NCBI RefSeq assembly: GCF_047496725.1
Contig: NC_132970.1
Location: 7,399,501 to 7,463,500, forward strand
Origin: Anoplolepis gracilipes
Taxonomy: Eukaryota; Arthropoda; Insecta; Hymenoptera; Formicidae
Direction: 5' to 3'
DNA: 64,000 nucleotides
Shown here piece by piece: positions 12,993 through 24,891 of the stretch (within the stretch, counting starts at the first letter, position 1; each line of letters starts with the position of its first letter). Position numbers and translations under genes: made by a program. The notes under the pieces were generated by a model. It searched no databases. It was not told the origin of the DNA and was given only the letters and a program-made list of their open reading frames with translations.

Positions 12993-13186
12993 AGGTGTGG
13001 CCTGAAGGCGGAGGAGTATTGTTGCCTGCAAAGGTAGAAATGGCACACAAAATGAATAGGCAATGGCTGGTAGACAGATGGACCTGTCTTTGAATCGATT
13101 AGATAATGCATGCTGGTCGCTGACAGGTCAAGTAGAAAAGTACGACAGCAGGCAGGAAGGAGTAAATGAGCGAGCGCACTTGAGTA

Positions 13187-15398
13187 ATGAGCGAGACTCG
13201 GCATTATCCTATTCGCTCGGTCTCCGATTTATACGCAGCCGAGGAAATAGAAGTGCTTCTACTAGAAGAAATACGCGACTTAGAACCGCCACCTGCTATA
13301 TATTCTAAACCCGAGGACATTCAGGACTTCGAGATTGGTATATACAACCAATTAATTTTAATTTTAATTAATGCTTGTACATTATTTGAAAATTTATACA
13401 TGTAATATTGAATAATATTGTCAAGTTTCTTGAAATCAATGCTGATTCAATAATTGCTCTATAATCGCTCTCTGACACATTAAAATAACATGTAGTTGTT
13501 AAGACTGTAACTGTGTATTATTTATTTTATTTAAAATCACGTACTTATAATCGCACTTATATAATTGCATATATGACTCTATACAATAGTTTCGATATTG
13601 TATCAATAGCAGGCAGTAGGACAGGGGGGCGAATCAGCTCCCAATCATCGGAGCTGGATTCGCCAGGAGTCCATTCAACAGTTCACTCTTGGGATTCACA
13701 TGCTAACTATCATGATCACTATGGTAATAGTGATCACAGACCTGGCTCTTCATCCAATCTGGGTTGGTCTCGTGCAAGTCATGTGGTTATTTATTGTGAC
13801 ATACAAGGACATCTTAAAACAGCTACGGGTGTTGTTAGACTCTTATTACTTGTAAGTATAAAATTATATATATATATATATATATACTATATAAAATGAT
13901 AAACTGGAAAAGTATTATAATTAAACTAAAATTAAAGTAAAATTGTTTTGCACAAAAATTAATGATATTTTATAGATATCTTCTGCAGCTTGTTTGGCAA
14001 CATTATGCAGTTCTGGTACTGCCAAGGTCAGCCTTTTTATGCTGCCTTTAGCAGATCGCTTACGATTCATGATCTTTGTAGCTGTTTTCTGTTTCTTGGT
14101 CACTGCAGCCCTTCTCTTCCTTGACATTTCACACGTCATTTACATCCTTCCTTTAAATTGGGCTAAGCTGGTAAGCAGTATTTAATTACAATAAATGTAC
14201 AATTCAAAAATATAAGTATTTATGTTTATGTTTATAATTATATTTAAATTTAAATATTAACAATTGCAAAAAGTATTGAGAGGGATACTGTTACCCAAAT
14301 ATAATAGAACCTATTATTTCTTATAGAATGCTATAGTATTCACTGGCATAGGTTTATCATATGCCGCGAGTAGCGCATTACTAGCATGTACAGTATGGGA
14401 ATATCACAGCGGAGGTTGGGTACCAAGACGCACACGTTCCCAACTGACTGCCGCAGCGGTGGTGGGACTTTCATGTGCCCTCTTAGCATTTTTACTTTCG
14501 TGGATACATTGTCGGAATGGATCAAGTTGTAAGGGTCAAGATTCCCGTAGTCATACACCTACACAACTCTACAAACCTGTTGATAATTCTTCCTCCTCCG
14601 GGGTAAATGTATAATCTGTCTATTTTATGGCGTAAATATCGTTTATCAATCACAGTATAAACGTAGCCTAAAATGCAGGTCACTTTGAAGGAACGTAGTC
14701 CTAAGAGACCCGCCTCGTGGACCGTGAAAAATCAACAATCGAAGAAACGCAACACGGACAGTGACACGAACACGAGTAATGGCGGCCATCGCGGTAATCA
14801 TGAAAGACTTAAACAAGGCGCCAATAAAAAGGACCATTGGGCTTCAGCCAAGCAACATATTTTAGAAAAACATACGAATAATGAAGATAGGGAGGATACT
14901 CAACGAGAGGATTCCGAAAGTGAAAGGAGACGGAGAAGACGAAGGAAAGAAGGTGATAGCAGTTCGACCGGTGATGGAAACGCACCAGGTAGCAGTAAGA
15001 TCGACGCTAGTCGCGTTACCACGGAGGAGGCTAAGACTAGACGAGTGCCGCGAAAGTTACCTCTACAATCTACAGTGGAACAATCTCGCTCGTGGTCCGA
15101 CGCCGAACGTAGAAATAGTAGCACTACGCAAATTAGAAGTAAAACTAAGCAAACGCCAGTGAACAATGACGCACAGAATTGTTGTGTTGACATGAACGAA
15201 ACTAGCTCGATCAATCAAGTGACTCGAAACGGCCTCCGAAATTGGGAGGCGGAATGTACATCTAACAGCGGCAGAGAAGAAGCTACTGACGCGAATGTGA
15301 TTATTCGTAACGCCATGTGGTCCGGACAGTGGCGCCCACCACCAGATGATGTTCAACCTTGCTCTAGCAAAACTATCGATCCTTATAGCTTTGCCTGA
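13187..15398 (+). CDS. MARVEL-like four-transmembrane protein with basic disordered tail
   Basis: Exons 13187-13337, 13613-13851, 13976-14170, 14327-14602 and 14679-15398 sum to 526 aa. The start at 13187 follows an in-frame TGA six bases upstream. Residues 1-50 are acidic and leucine-rich (YAAEEIEVLLLEEIRDLE), and a Ser/His/Asp-rich linker follows. Four hydrophobic segments come next: around VVRLLLLISSAACLATL, FMIFVAVFCFLVTAALLFL, FTGIGLSYAASSALLACTVW and AAAVVGLSCALLAFLLSW. This spacing fits the MARVEL fold (MAL/CMTM/occludin type), which shapes apical or junctional membranes. The last exon encodes about 240 residues of low-complexity, Arg/Lys/Ser/Thr-rich tail with a run of seven Arg, ending in DPYSFA. 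The MARVEL assignment rests on topology and feel of sequence, not a specific orthologue. The tail is far longer than in CMTM/MAL proteins and could be a cytoplasmic scaffold. Confidence 0.72.
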
Positions 15399-16737
15399 TC
15401 GTCTTGTCAAATACGAAGCACACACATTTTAGGTAAAAAATAACTTGTTCAACCAAGCAGTTTCTGTGAACAATTTGTGACAAAATTTTTTATAAAGCAA
15501 GTATGACATATTTTATGTTGAATATTTTCTTTTATTAATAGACCGCAACCATACTTGAAGTGTTACTTGTTACATATTTAGGTAATTATGCAGATATAAA
15601 AAGCTACTCCGGATTTAAATCATATTAAATCATATTTTCATATATATTATCAAGATCATCATTCTCTAAGTATTACTGTGAAGGTTTAAATCGGCGTTAA
15701 TAAAAAAAAATATATAATGAATAGTATGTAATTCTGTGACACTGTATATAGACTATATGTTTTCGTATTGTTTGCTGAAAGTAAGTTTTTGTTTTTTGAC
15801 ATTATATACATGTCTATATAAAAATTTGTATGTATTATAAAGTGAAATCAGATGCTATGGAGGTGGTGCTCTCACTTTGCATGGAAAATTAGAAAATGTG
15901 AAACTATATGTGTCACAGAAAATATGGGAAGGGGTTGCAAAGAAAGGGGCGAAGCCCTTCCTTCGTCAACGCAATTCCTGTGAGATCATTATACATTATA
16001 CATTATTAAATGCTACTTGACTATTCCCAAAGACGAATTACATCTTATTTTTAAAACCTTTTTTTATTAATAACTTTATAAGAAACAACGAGCGTTGATT
16101 AAAACCTTCATAACGTTCAAAGTAATGATCTTGATATCATATGTGAAAATTATTAACATCAGAAGTTTTGTAATCTGCATTTAATTATCCATAATTGAAA
16201 TCTTATACCTATTTCTTGTTTGCATATAAACTTGCCTGACTTCAACACATTTTGTGTTCTCTATATAAATAATGCACAGTGAGACTGAAGAACACAGTAT
16301 CTTGGTTTAACATGTTCCATCTGTGTTTTCAACTGTGCATAAAACCGGATGTGATTTAAAAAATGTAAACGTAAGATATACATACATATATATAATTATA
16401 TATGTATATGATTGTTACACTTCATACATGCAACAGGTGAAAAAAATCATAGCCCGTACTTACTGTAGGGTTTATCAAGTTTGTTGTTATCGAATTTTAC
16501 AGGACAAGATTATCGTGTCCAAAATCCTGTATAAAGTCATTGCTGCCTTGTACATTTTGCTGCCAAGAGGATAAATTTTCTTTAGTTGTTCGAGTCTTGA
16601 CGTTTTGCATGACACAAAGCCAGACTGCCCAACTTTGATAAACAAATAATGCCACTTCATTCCAATCATGTACCAAATAATAAATTTAAGTAAGTTTTAA
16701 CAGAATTTTAAGTATAAGACCACTATATAGCACGTAA

Positions 16738-16741
<4 letters not shown>

Positions 16742-16788
<47 letters not shown>
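16742..16788. repeat. AT dinucleotide microsatellite
   Basis: An uninterrupted run of AT repeats of about 46 bp lies in the intergenic spacer. Confidence 0.9.
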
Positions 16789-16792
<4 letters not shown>

Positions 16793-17440
16793 TTGGAATA
16801 ATAATAATTTTATCATATTTTGATGCCAACATGTTTTAAGTTCCATGCATACTTGAAAAAACGTTTAATACTTGTGGGCAGAAATCGTATGTTGCATTGA
16901 AAAACGAAAATGTATATACTGAATTTTAAAAAAATTATACATACATATTAGTAAAATGCACAGCTAAACTGATCTTACTATCAATCTTGCATATAAAAAT
17001 TCAAGTTCTAATTGCAATTAGCAATTGTAATTTGTCTACTTTTAAATTTTTATGTTTAATTACAAATTTTTAAATAATTATAAATACATAAGATTTCCTT
17101 TTAACTCTTTTTAATTACTTAATACTGTTTAAAAAAGTCAAATTACTTATATAATTAAATATTGATATAAAAATACATAAGATCTGCTATTATAAGTAAG
17201 GTTCATGCAGAAAATGTAAAAAAAATTAGTTGATAAAATTATGAAAAATTAAAAAAATAAAAAAAAAACACATGCAGCTACTAACAAAGAAAGCAATCAT
17301 ACATGAAATTAAAATAATTTTTTATTTTCTATTAAATTTGATTCGTTATATTGAATTGATATAGAGTTATGAGTGAATAGTTTAATAATCAGGAATGTAA
17401 CATTTAAAATCATAATAATTTACTTTTAATACGATATATA

Positions 17441-17553
17441 TACATACATACATACATACGTACATACATACATACATACGTACATACATACATACATACG
17501 TACATACATACATACATACATACATACATACATACATACATACATACATACAC
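17441..17553. repeat. (TACA)n tetranucleotide microsatellite with TACG variants
   Basis: About 28 tandem copies of a four-base unit tacatacata. At least three regularly spaced variant units carry a G (tacg), recurring about every 20 bp, which suggests the array grew by duplicating a larger block of units. Confidence 0.92.
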
Positions 17554-20271
17554 GCACCACAATAATGACCTTATAGAATTTTAAATTCTTATAACATATT
17601 AGAAAAAAAGATTTTACAAATAATAATAGGTTTTTACGTTCTAAAAATTTTTAAATAATACATGATAACATATAGAATTGATCAATATTATTTGCACTGG
17701 AAGATCAGTTTGGCATTTTATTTCTCCCTATGAACGAAACAGTATGCGTGGAACGATTATTCGTTATTCCAATTGGCTTGTAAACTCTAAAAGTGTGTTC
17801 ATTATATTACATCAGTATCATTCTTGCACAAGGACGGACTTAAAAATTATTATGCTTAATTGATTTTTATCTGAAGCAAATGATTTTATATATTTTCAAA
17901 TAATAATTATATTAATTTACAATATTGACAGATGATTAATTACATTCTTAATTAAATTTTAAAATTGGATATATCTAAAATACATAATCGTAATATTTAT
18001 CTGTTTTTACATAATGCAAAAAAACATAGTAATTTTGCTATATTTAGTCAAGTTTTAAAAAAGAAAGGACCGTCCCTGTTCCTATACAGAAATATACGCA
18101 CTATTTCTAAGCATTTTACATAGCTTTAAAGTTAGACGAGCAGTATTATGCATTGTGTTGATTTTTCGCTTAATAATTCTAGTCATTTTTTTGTACAATT
18201 ATATCTTCTTAATAATAATCCATCAATTTAAAGAGCAAGGTATTTTTTAGTACATACATATCGTATTAGAAGTACAATTCATCATAGAAGAACTATTGAA
18301 CGCTTATTTCTTGATTGCTTGTACTATTAAATCTCTTTTAATATGTAATATTCTTAAAGTGAATTTCTCTCTGATACCTCGTTTTTCTTTTATTCGATCT
18401 ATCACAATCCATTATACGATTGAATAAACACAAACATATTAGTTAATCTTCATTAGGGTCACTACTAAAACAGCTATTTTGTCTTTTGATACGATACTAC
18501 GAATATAAACACAAAACGTAGCAAACAGGCACATGGATCACACATTTATTAAATTTTGATGCGTCGACCTTAAATCAATTAATAGTGTAAGAGAAATGCG
18601 TGTTCATATAGGTTTATAAAGAAAAATAGCATGTAATACAGCAGCTTCGTTGTGACAAATATCGAGAGTGTCATAATCGTGTTTTTTTGGGCACAATAAG
18701 AAATAACGTGTAATTTTTCTGTGACCCATCGATAAGCTGGGATACGTTTGAAAGTGTGAATATATCTCAAACTTAATAATGTCACTTTAGAATAACTAAT
18801 TGAATAAATTAAAATGTCACTTGACATTATAAGGCAATTACCTTTGAGTTAAAAAAATGTACAGCCACTGCCAGAAGAAATATAACGCTCTTTGATTGTA
18901 GTATAAAATCGATACATTCTTTCTCTCAATGACTTTATGTCCAAGACTTTGTAATTTTAGGATTTGTCATATTCGAATTTGAATTTGGCACACATAACAA
19001 TGCAATATCTCTGCAAGATCAGCATAAACATTTTTTTATGCATCAGAGAAATCCCTTTCATTATTTATTCTCGTCACTTTTGCATTATGCAACATTTTAA
19101 TTTATCAATTATATGTTAATTAATACATTCCAGATAATTCCAAGTGAGTTAGTGATGTATTAAATTATGGCACAAACATGCACAATTATTTAATTCGAAA
19201 TAATTTTAATATAAATGTATATTTTCATGTAAGTGCTACTTTGTAACATACACATACTCAATAAGAATAAGTATATATTTTATACGATTTTCATGTTTTT
19301 TGACACAATGCTATTTTTAATTAATATTTAATAAATCTAACAACTTAATTACAACGTACTAAAGAAATTTACGATTTCTTATAATCTTTCAATCATGGAG
19401 TCATTTTATTTTACGTTTTCTATCGTTATTTATAAAATACTTTAAATGTTAATTTTCAAATTCTTCAAAGTGATAAAGAAAACATAATTTATTGTCAAAT
19501 AGTATCTGGATTAAAGTCATCGTTATTGCTATAATAAAGATCTGTCAGTTGACTTCAATATTTGCGACAATTATTTGCTTCAATGAAGGAAATCAATAAA
19601 TAGTAGCAAATTTGTGATACATGAAGCACTGTTTTTGTAAGAATAAATTAGAATAAATTATCATTTGAATAAATTATCATTTAGGCAATAAATTTTAATT
19701 ATGATTAATATAAGCGCAGATTCTTTTTATATAATAGGCTCGATCGACAATGACCTATAGTGATAGTATGACAATCCAAGTCTGTACATGTCCTAATATT
19801 TTTCAAAAATCAGGCGAGCTAAAAGGAATCGACAGAAAATTATTGTATAAAATAGATATCTTAATTATTTGAAAAATGTATTTCTTCACGATTTCAAGTA
19901 TTAGGAATTTAATTTAACAGAATAAATTTCTAACAATTTTGGTATTAATTCTCTTAGCAGGATAATTTAATTGGCCTAATTTCTCACCAAATAATAAGTA
20001 TAATACGTTATATGTTTCAAGTAAGAACGTTCACCTTATTTGGATATTTCAAATGTGTTCTAAAACATTTATATATATATTCGTACGAATACTCTCTAAT
20101 AACGTCATTGTATTTATATATTTAGTTTACATGTGAGTGCATAATGTGATTCTGTCAATATTTAGAATGAACATCAAATTGTAGCGACACATTAATTGTA
20201 GAATTATTAGGCGAATCGTGAATTGAATGTCTTGAACAGAGATCTGAGAATGAATACGGATGAATACGGCT

Positions 20272-20325
20272 TGACAGATTACCAAGAATGACGCATATCA
20301 TGCGAAGCATCTTGGTGATTTTGTC
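20272..20325. other. imperfect hairpin, miRNA-precursor-like
   Basis: An arm beginning gacagattaccaagaatg (from 20273) pairs with a downstream arm containing atcttggtgattttgtc (ending 20325), around a short loop near 20298. The stem is about 24 bp with a few bulges or mismatches, including G-U pairs. Length and imperfection fit a short insect miRNA precursor or a decayed inverted repeat. I recognise no known mature miRNA seed in it, and either strand could be transcribed. Confidence 0.3.
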
Positions 20326-21180
20326 GCGCTAATAGCGAATGATCTGGACAATAAATGATCGATGAGTCACATAACATTTAAGTTAGCATATTGTCACGTA
20401 TTCTTTTAAACGTCATTTTATACATCTAGGAGTAACTCGAAGACGAGTATTATATACACTATTGATTGTGCGGAGTTGTGCGTGTGACTGTGTATGTTAT
20501 TTAAGAATATATCACAAATCATCTAGTCATTAGAGTGAACCTTGTGTTAATGTTACTCAAACAGAATATAATGTACATTCATTAAGTATGTTAAATACGG
20601 TTCGATTGGCGACAACTAAAAATATAACATTATATTCTGTGTACCATTGAAAAATCATTATGTCTCGCAATCGTCTAAAATATAAATAAAATTATCAAAA
20701 TCGTTGTGCGATTGAACCTTATAAGAGATTCATGTCTTATAAGGAATCAAGATATTCAACGAGAGATGTGTACATATAAATCATATACGATAATCGTTTT
20801 ATAATCAATACATAATAACACAATAATTATTTTCAATACAGAAGCAAAGCAAATATGAGGTAAAATATGAACATTTACGAGAGCGGTAAATTCATGTCGA
20901 GCTTATATATGTACTTATATTTATCTTAATATTTTATCAACCTACGGTTATGTGAGTTTTTTAACATTCTTATTGATACTATTGTATGAACTAGTTCTTT
21001 ATCTTGATATCTAGAGATGCATAGGAATGAACAGAAATTATAAAATTGTACGATTTGTGCGTGCAATTTTATAAGTGCCGCTCTCAACGGAGTTTCTCAC
21101 TTCAATGCAGGAAAAAAAATCAATTATTGACGTTGTTACGTTCAATCTCTTTCAATTTTCCGACTATGTCTTCCAAACTC

Positions 21181-24100
21181 TTACGACGTACGAAGTGTTT
21201 CGTTTGAACACTTTCGTTCGACGTAAAGGAATAGGGATACACAGGTCCGATGTAGCGATGAATCCAACCGCTTGAAGAATGAAGAAACAAAATATCACCA
21301 TTACATAAATACAATTTCAATAACAAGCATAAAAAAGGAATTATATTTCAAATATTTTTTTAATTATTGAGCATATATAAATATGACTTACTCTTGATTT
21401 CGGGCATACAGGGGCGAAGTCTGTAACCATATACGGTGAGTAAACGTGTTCTGAAATAATCTTACTTATGTCTTTACATCTTCTTACCTGCTGTTGAAGT
21501 CTCAATTGCTTTAGTAATAAATATTTATAGACTGATTTCGCCCAACTGTATTGATTAGCATGCACGTTTGATAATCCGGACAACTCGGCCGGATATGTTA
21601 AAAATTGCGGTCTCGTCATGAAATGACGCTGTTGATGAAACAGGTGTTGCTGCTGATCTATGTAATTCGAATAATACGGATCATCATAACCCGTTAAATG
21701 ATCCGAGGAAGATGCTAAAGTATTCGTGACTGCGACTGTGAGAAAATCGAAATAATTAGCGCATATTTAACGTTATCACATACCTCACCAATTATGATTT
21801 ATTATATTTTATACTCGAGGTATCAGTGAGTCATATCTGAAGGCTTGCTTAACAAAATATATGTATAATGTGATATTAAAATATGATTTTAATGAACCTT
21901 TAGCTCTCTGAACACTCAATAACGTGTCGTAATAATGTTTTTTGTACGCAGCTAGTTGAGACATTGAATGAGCTTGAAAATTGTTCTCTGGATTTACATC
22001 CTTTGGTCTCGTTATTTTACATCTTAAAAATCGTTTTATTATTAGTATTAAAACATGATTAAACCGTTAAATACAATATAATAATTACACATTTACCCGT
22101 GCATTGATTCTTCTGGATTATTTTCTTTGCATTCAAGCGTAATTACTTTCTTTTCCATAATGTCTAAATTATTTTGCTGTAATTGCGGTTTAGTTGCTTT
22201 ACTCAATTTTTGAATATTGCATTTGGTTTGCAATCCACTAACAAAAGTAAACGCTTTTTGTTTCGTTTTTTCGTCCGATTCTTTTTGATTCTTTTTTAAA
22301 TTAATATTTGTATTTTGCTGATTTAAAAATAAGCAGCTATTGCTGTTATCATTTGAAACACTGGACGTAAAATTTTGCTTTGAAACTTTGCGTGGAATTC
22401 CAGGTTTCTGGTCCTTCGAAGTAAAGCATATCAAATTTAAGCAGCTCGACTGTGGATGTGATCTGGTACGTGGAAAAGCTGACAATTCTGTACATACACG
22501 AAAAATTACTTTTCTATAATTTTATACCTTATCTATGATTAATATATGTGATATAAATAAATGAAGTAATAATATTACTAATAAAAATTCCTTCTTGTGC
22601 TCGTTTTGAAAAATTCTTTAAACTTGTTTTAAGTTTATCGCGAACTGTTGGCAATAAATCGTCCGCCTGTAAAATTTAATGAATTTAAATATTAATTTTT
22701 GTAAAAAGCTGATGTAAGCTAAGAATCTAAATTTTATTTTTACCTCTACAATAATATTCTGGTCTTTGGTCCAGCACACATCCATATTATCTTTTATTGT
22801 CTGTTTAATTGTTGCATTTTGATCAATATCGATTATCATTTGCGGAACGCTAAATTTTTTATCTTTCTCAAATTTATTATCTTTACTTTTTTTATGTTCA
22901 TATTTAACATTATTAAATTGTCGTGGAATTTTATCTTGCCACAAATCTGCTACTATCTCGCTATCTTTATATGTGTTTATAGAACATGTATCCTATAATT
23001 ATTAAAAATCGTTATAATTTATATTATTTATTTTATTTATTTCTTTATTCATTTTTTTATTACAAACCTGATATATCGTCTGGGATGATGAATACCAAAG
23101 ATTTGATTCATTAGTAGTACTAATTTTAGTAGGTATGTATTTCTTATTATTAAGCAGATATTGTTGACAAAAGGACATCTGATATCTCTCTCTATTATTT
23201 CTGTCTAACCAATTCTTTGGATTATTACTTAATTGATATCTCAACGAATCAGCCTGTCGATTAATATATGATGCAGAATTTGGACTGACATCAGTTAAAA
23301 TTTCTGAACGAGGAAAATCGTATTCTATGATTTTGTACAAATGGTTTACGTTTTTTACATGATTGTGTATCGTAGAAATTTCATTCTCGGGGAAACCTCG
23401 GAAAGAGAATGCTTCGGAAAGTGATGACTTAAAGTTTGATGCATTTTTATTATATAAAAAGCTTTGTTTTGATAATGAAATATTATTGTCCATTATTCCG
23501 TCAACATTTTTTATGTTAAACATATTTTGAAACATATTGCTGTTGATAAGATAATGTGAGATGTGAAACTGTATGATAATATATAAGAATACAGAAGAGC
23601 AAGGAAAGGCTTACTTTTCTTGTAGATTAAGTTTGATAAAACCTGTAATTTTATGAAATACTTCTTTGATCATGTGATCTGGCACATTCTCCGGAACAGG
23701 TATTATTGAAAGTAATAACTGCTTTTTTCTTGAATTACAGTCTTTTAGTAAATCTTGGACTTTCTTCAACACACATTCGTATGCAGTAATACCATCTTTT
23801 GGCTGATATATGTGTAGTAATTGCGTTATTATATTCGCGATGTTACTTCCTTCGTAATCATGTTTTAAAGTTGTATACAATGATGAAATATCTATTGCTA
23901 CTGATCCAACTGTATCAGTACCATTCGTGTTCTCTGCAATTTTTAAAAATATTATTAATTTCTCTCTTACGTTAAATTCTCTATTACATTAATTTAAAAT
24001 TTAATCCTGTATTTTATAAGTAACTTTGTTATTGTTTTATTTTATTAATTAATATTATTTTAATTAATTTAAAAAAAGTTGTTTTATTAATTTTATATGC

Positions 24101-24303
24101 GTAAATTCATTTAAATTAATCATTTTGTATTAATCTGTAACACACTGTGTGGATTTAAATAATCATAAATAGATGTAATTAATTTTAATAAGTAACATTG
24201 ACAGCCACAATCTATATGCAACCATTATTTATTTTAAATCTATGTAAAGATTAATTAAAAAATTATGTTACTCACGTTGTTCAATGTTATTCATCATGCT
24301 CAT
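21181..24303 (-). CDS. unrecognised Asn/Lys/Ser-rich protein, about 700 aa
   Basis: Minus-strand exons are 24303-24276, 23933-23615, 23539-23068, 22992-22744, 22666-22579, 22487-22097, 22022-21898, 21735-21392 and a less certain last exon 21270-21181. Phases chain correctly through all of them and sum to about 701 aa. The start MSMMNNIEQ follows an in-frame TAA. Residues 10-115 look folded, with hydrophobic positions (IANIITQLLHIYQ, CVLKKVQDLLKDC). The middle 400 residues are polar and low complexity. A C-terminal part with GCKITRPKDVNPENNF, QLAAYKKHYYDTLLSVQ and a Gln-rich basic helix LLLKQLRLQQQVRRC may be a second conserved unit. No signal peptide or TM segment is seen, so it is probably nuclear or cytoplasmic. 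I do not recognise the family. The last exon could alternatively be read in another frame ending EDIVGKLKEIERNNVNN. Confidence 0.72.
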
Positions 24304-24891
24304 AATAACGTCGGGTTTAAATTAAAAAGAGAATGAACAAATTTTACAACAACCCTGGATATTTTATCAAAACTCCAATTCGAGTCAAAATAAGGTGAAA
24401 TAATTGAAGCAGCTTGCGTTTCTATTATTGGAAACAACTGACAAATGAAATATACATGACTCATTTGTAAAACGATTACAAACAAAATACGTGAATATAC
24501 GTAGTGAACAAGAAAAAATGAGTGACTAAAAAATAATTTGAAAATACAAAATATGCATGTATATAAAAAAATGCATCTAGAATTCTTCACTATTTCCTAT
24601 TTGATTGTTTTTTTTTTAAACATGATTATCTTTCATTATTTAAAATAGACATACTTATACATCTTTAAGAAGGAAATTGCATTTCTCTAAGAAGGAATTG
24701 CATCGGCTAACTAAAAGACACAACTGTAAGTTCTGTATGAGGTGAGTGGATTATTTTAATGAGACTCCGTCATACAGAGCTCGAGCCGCAGTATTCTTCA
24801 TGCGAGTAATCCCGAAGACTTTGCAAGGATTATTGATCAATGATTATTATAAAAGCACGTTCGCAGTGTAGACCATATTACTTAGTGCAAG
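24304..24891. promoter_or_regulatory. head-to-head intergenic promoter region
   Basis: This spacer of 588 bp separates the starts of the minus-strand unknown gene and the plus-strand secreted-protein gene. On the plus strand a TATA box (tataaaa, 24848-24854) lies 38 bp before the ATG at 24892, implying a very short 5' UTR. A TATA box is typical of regulated tissue-specific insect genes. A Ser/Leu-like open frame at 24300-24590 on the minus strand is not supported as coding. Confidence 0.45.

Larger units (their letters stand above)
15399..21180. other. AT-rich intergenic region with microsatellites
   Basis: The MARVEL-like gene and the minus-strand gene at 21181-24303 converge here, so both 3' UTRs are expected. 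There is an AT run at about 16742-16788 and a TACA/TACG tetranucleotide array at about 17441-17553. A miRNA-like hairpin lies at 20272-20325. Open frames such as 16323-16574 and 18579-18827 are isolated and unrecognised. No gene is called. Confidence 0.6.

Noticed and set aside
17441..17553. Regularly spaced repeat resembling a CRISPR array
   Set aside because: The unit is four bases with no unique spacers, and the window is eukaryotic; it is a microsatellite.
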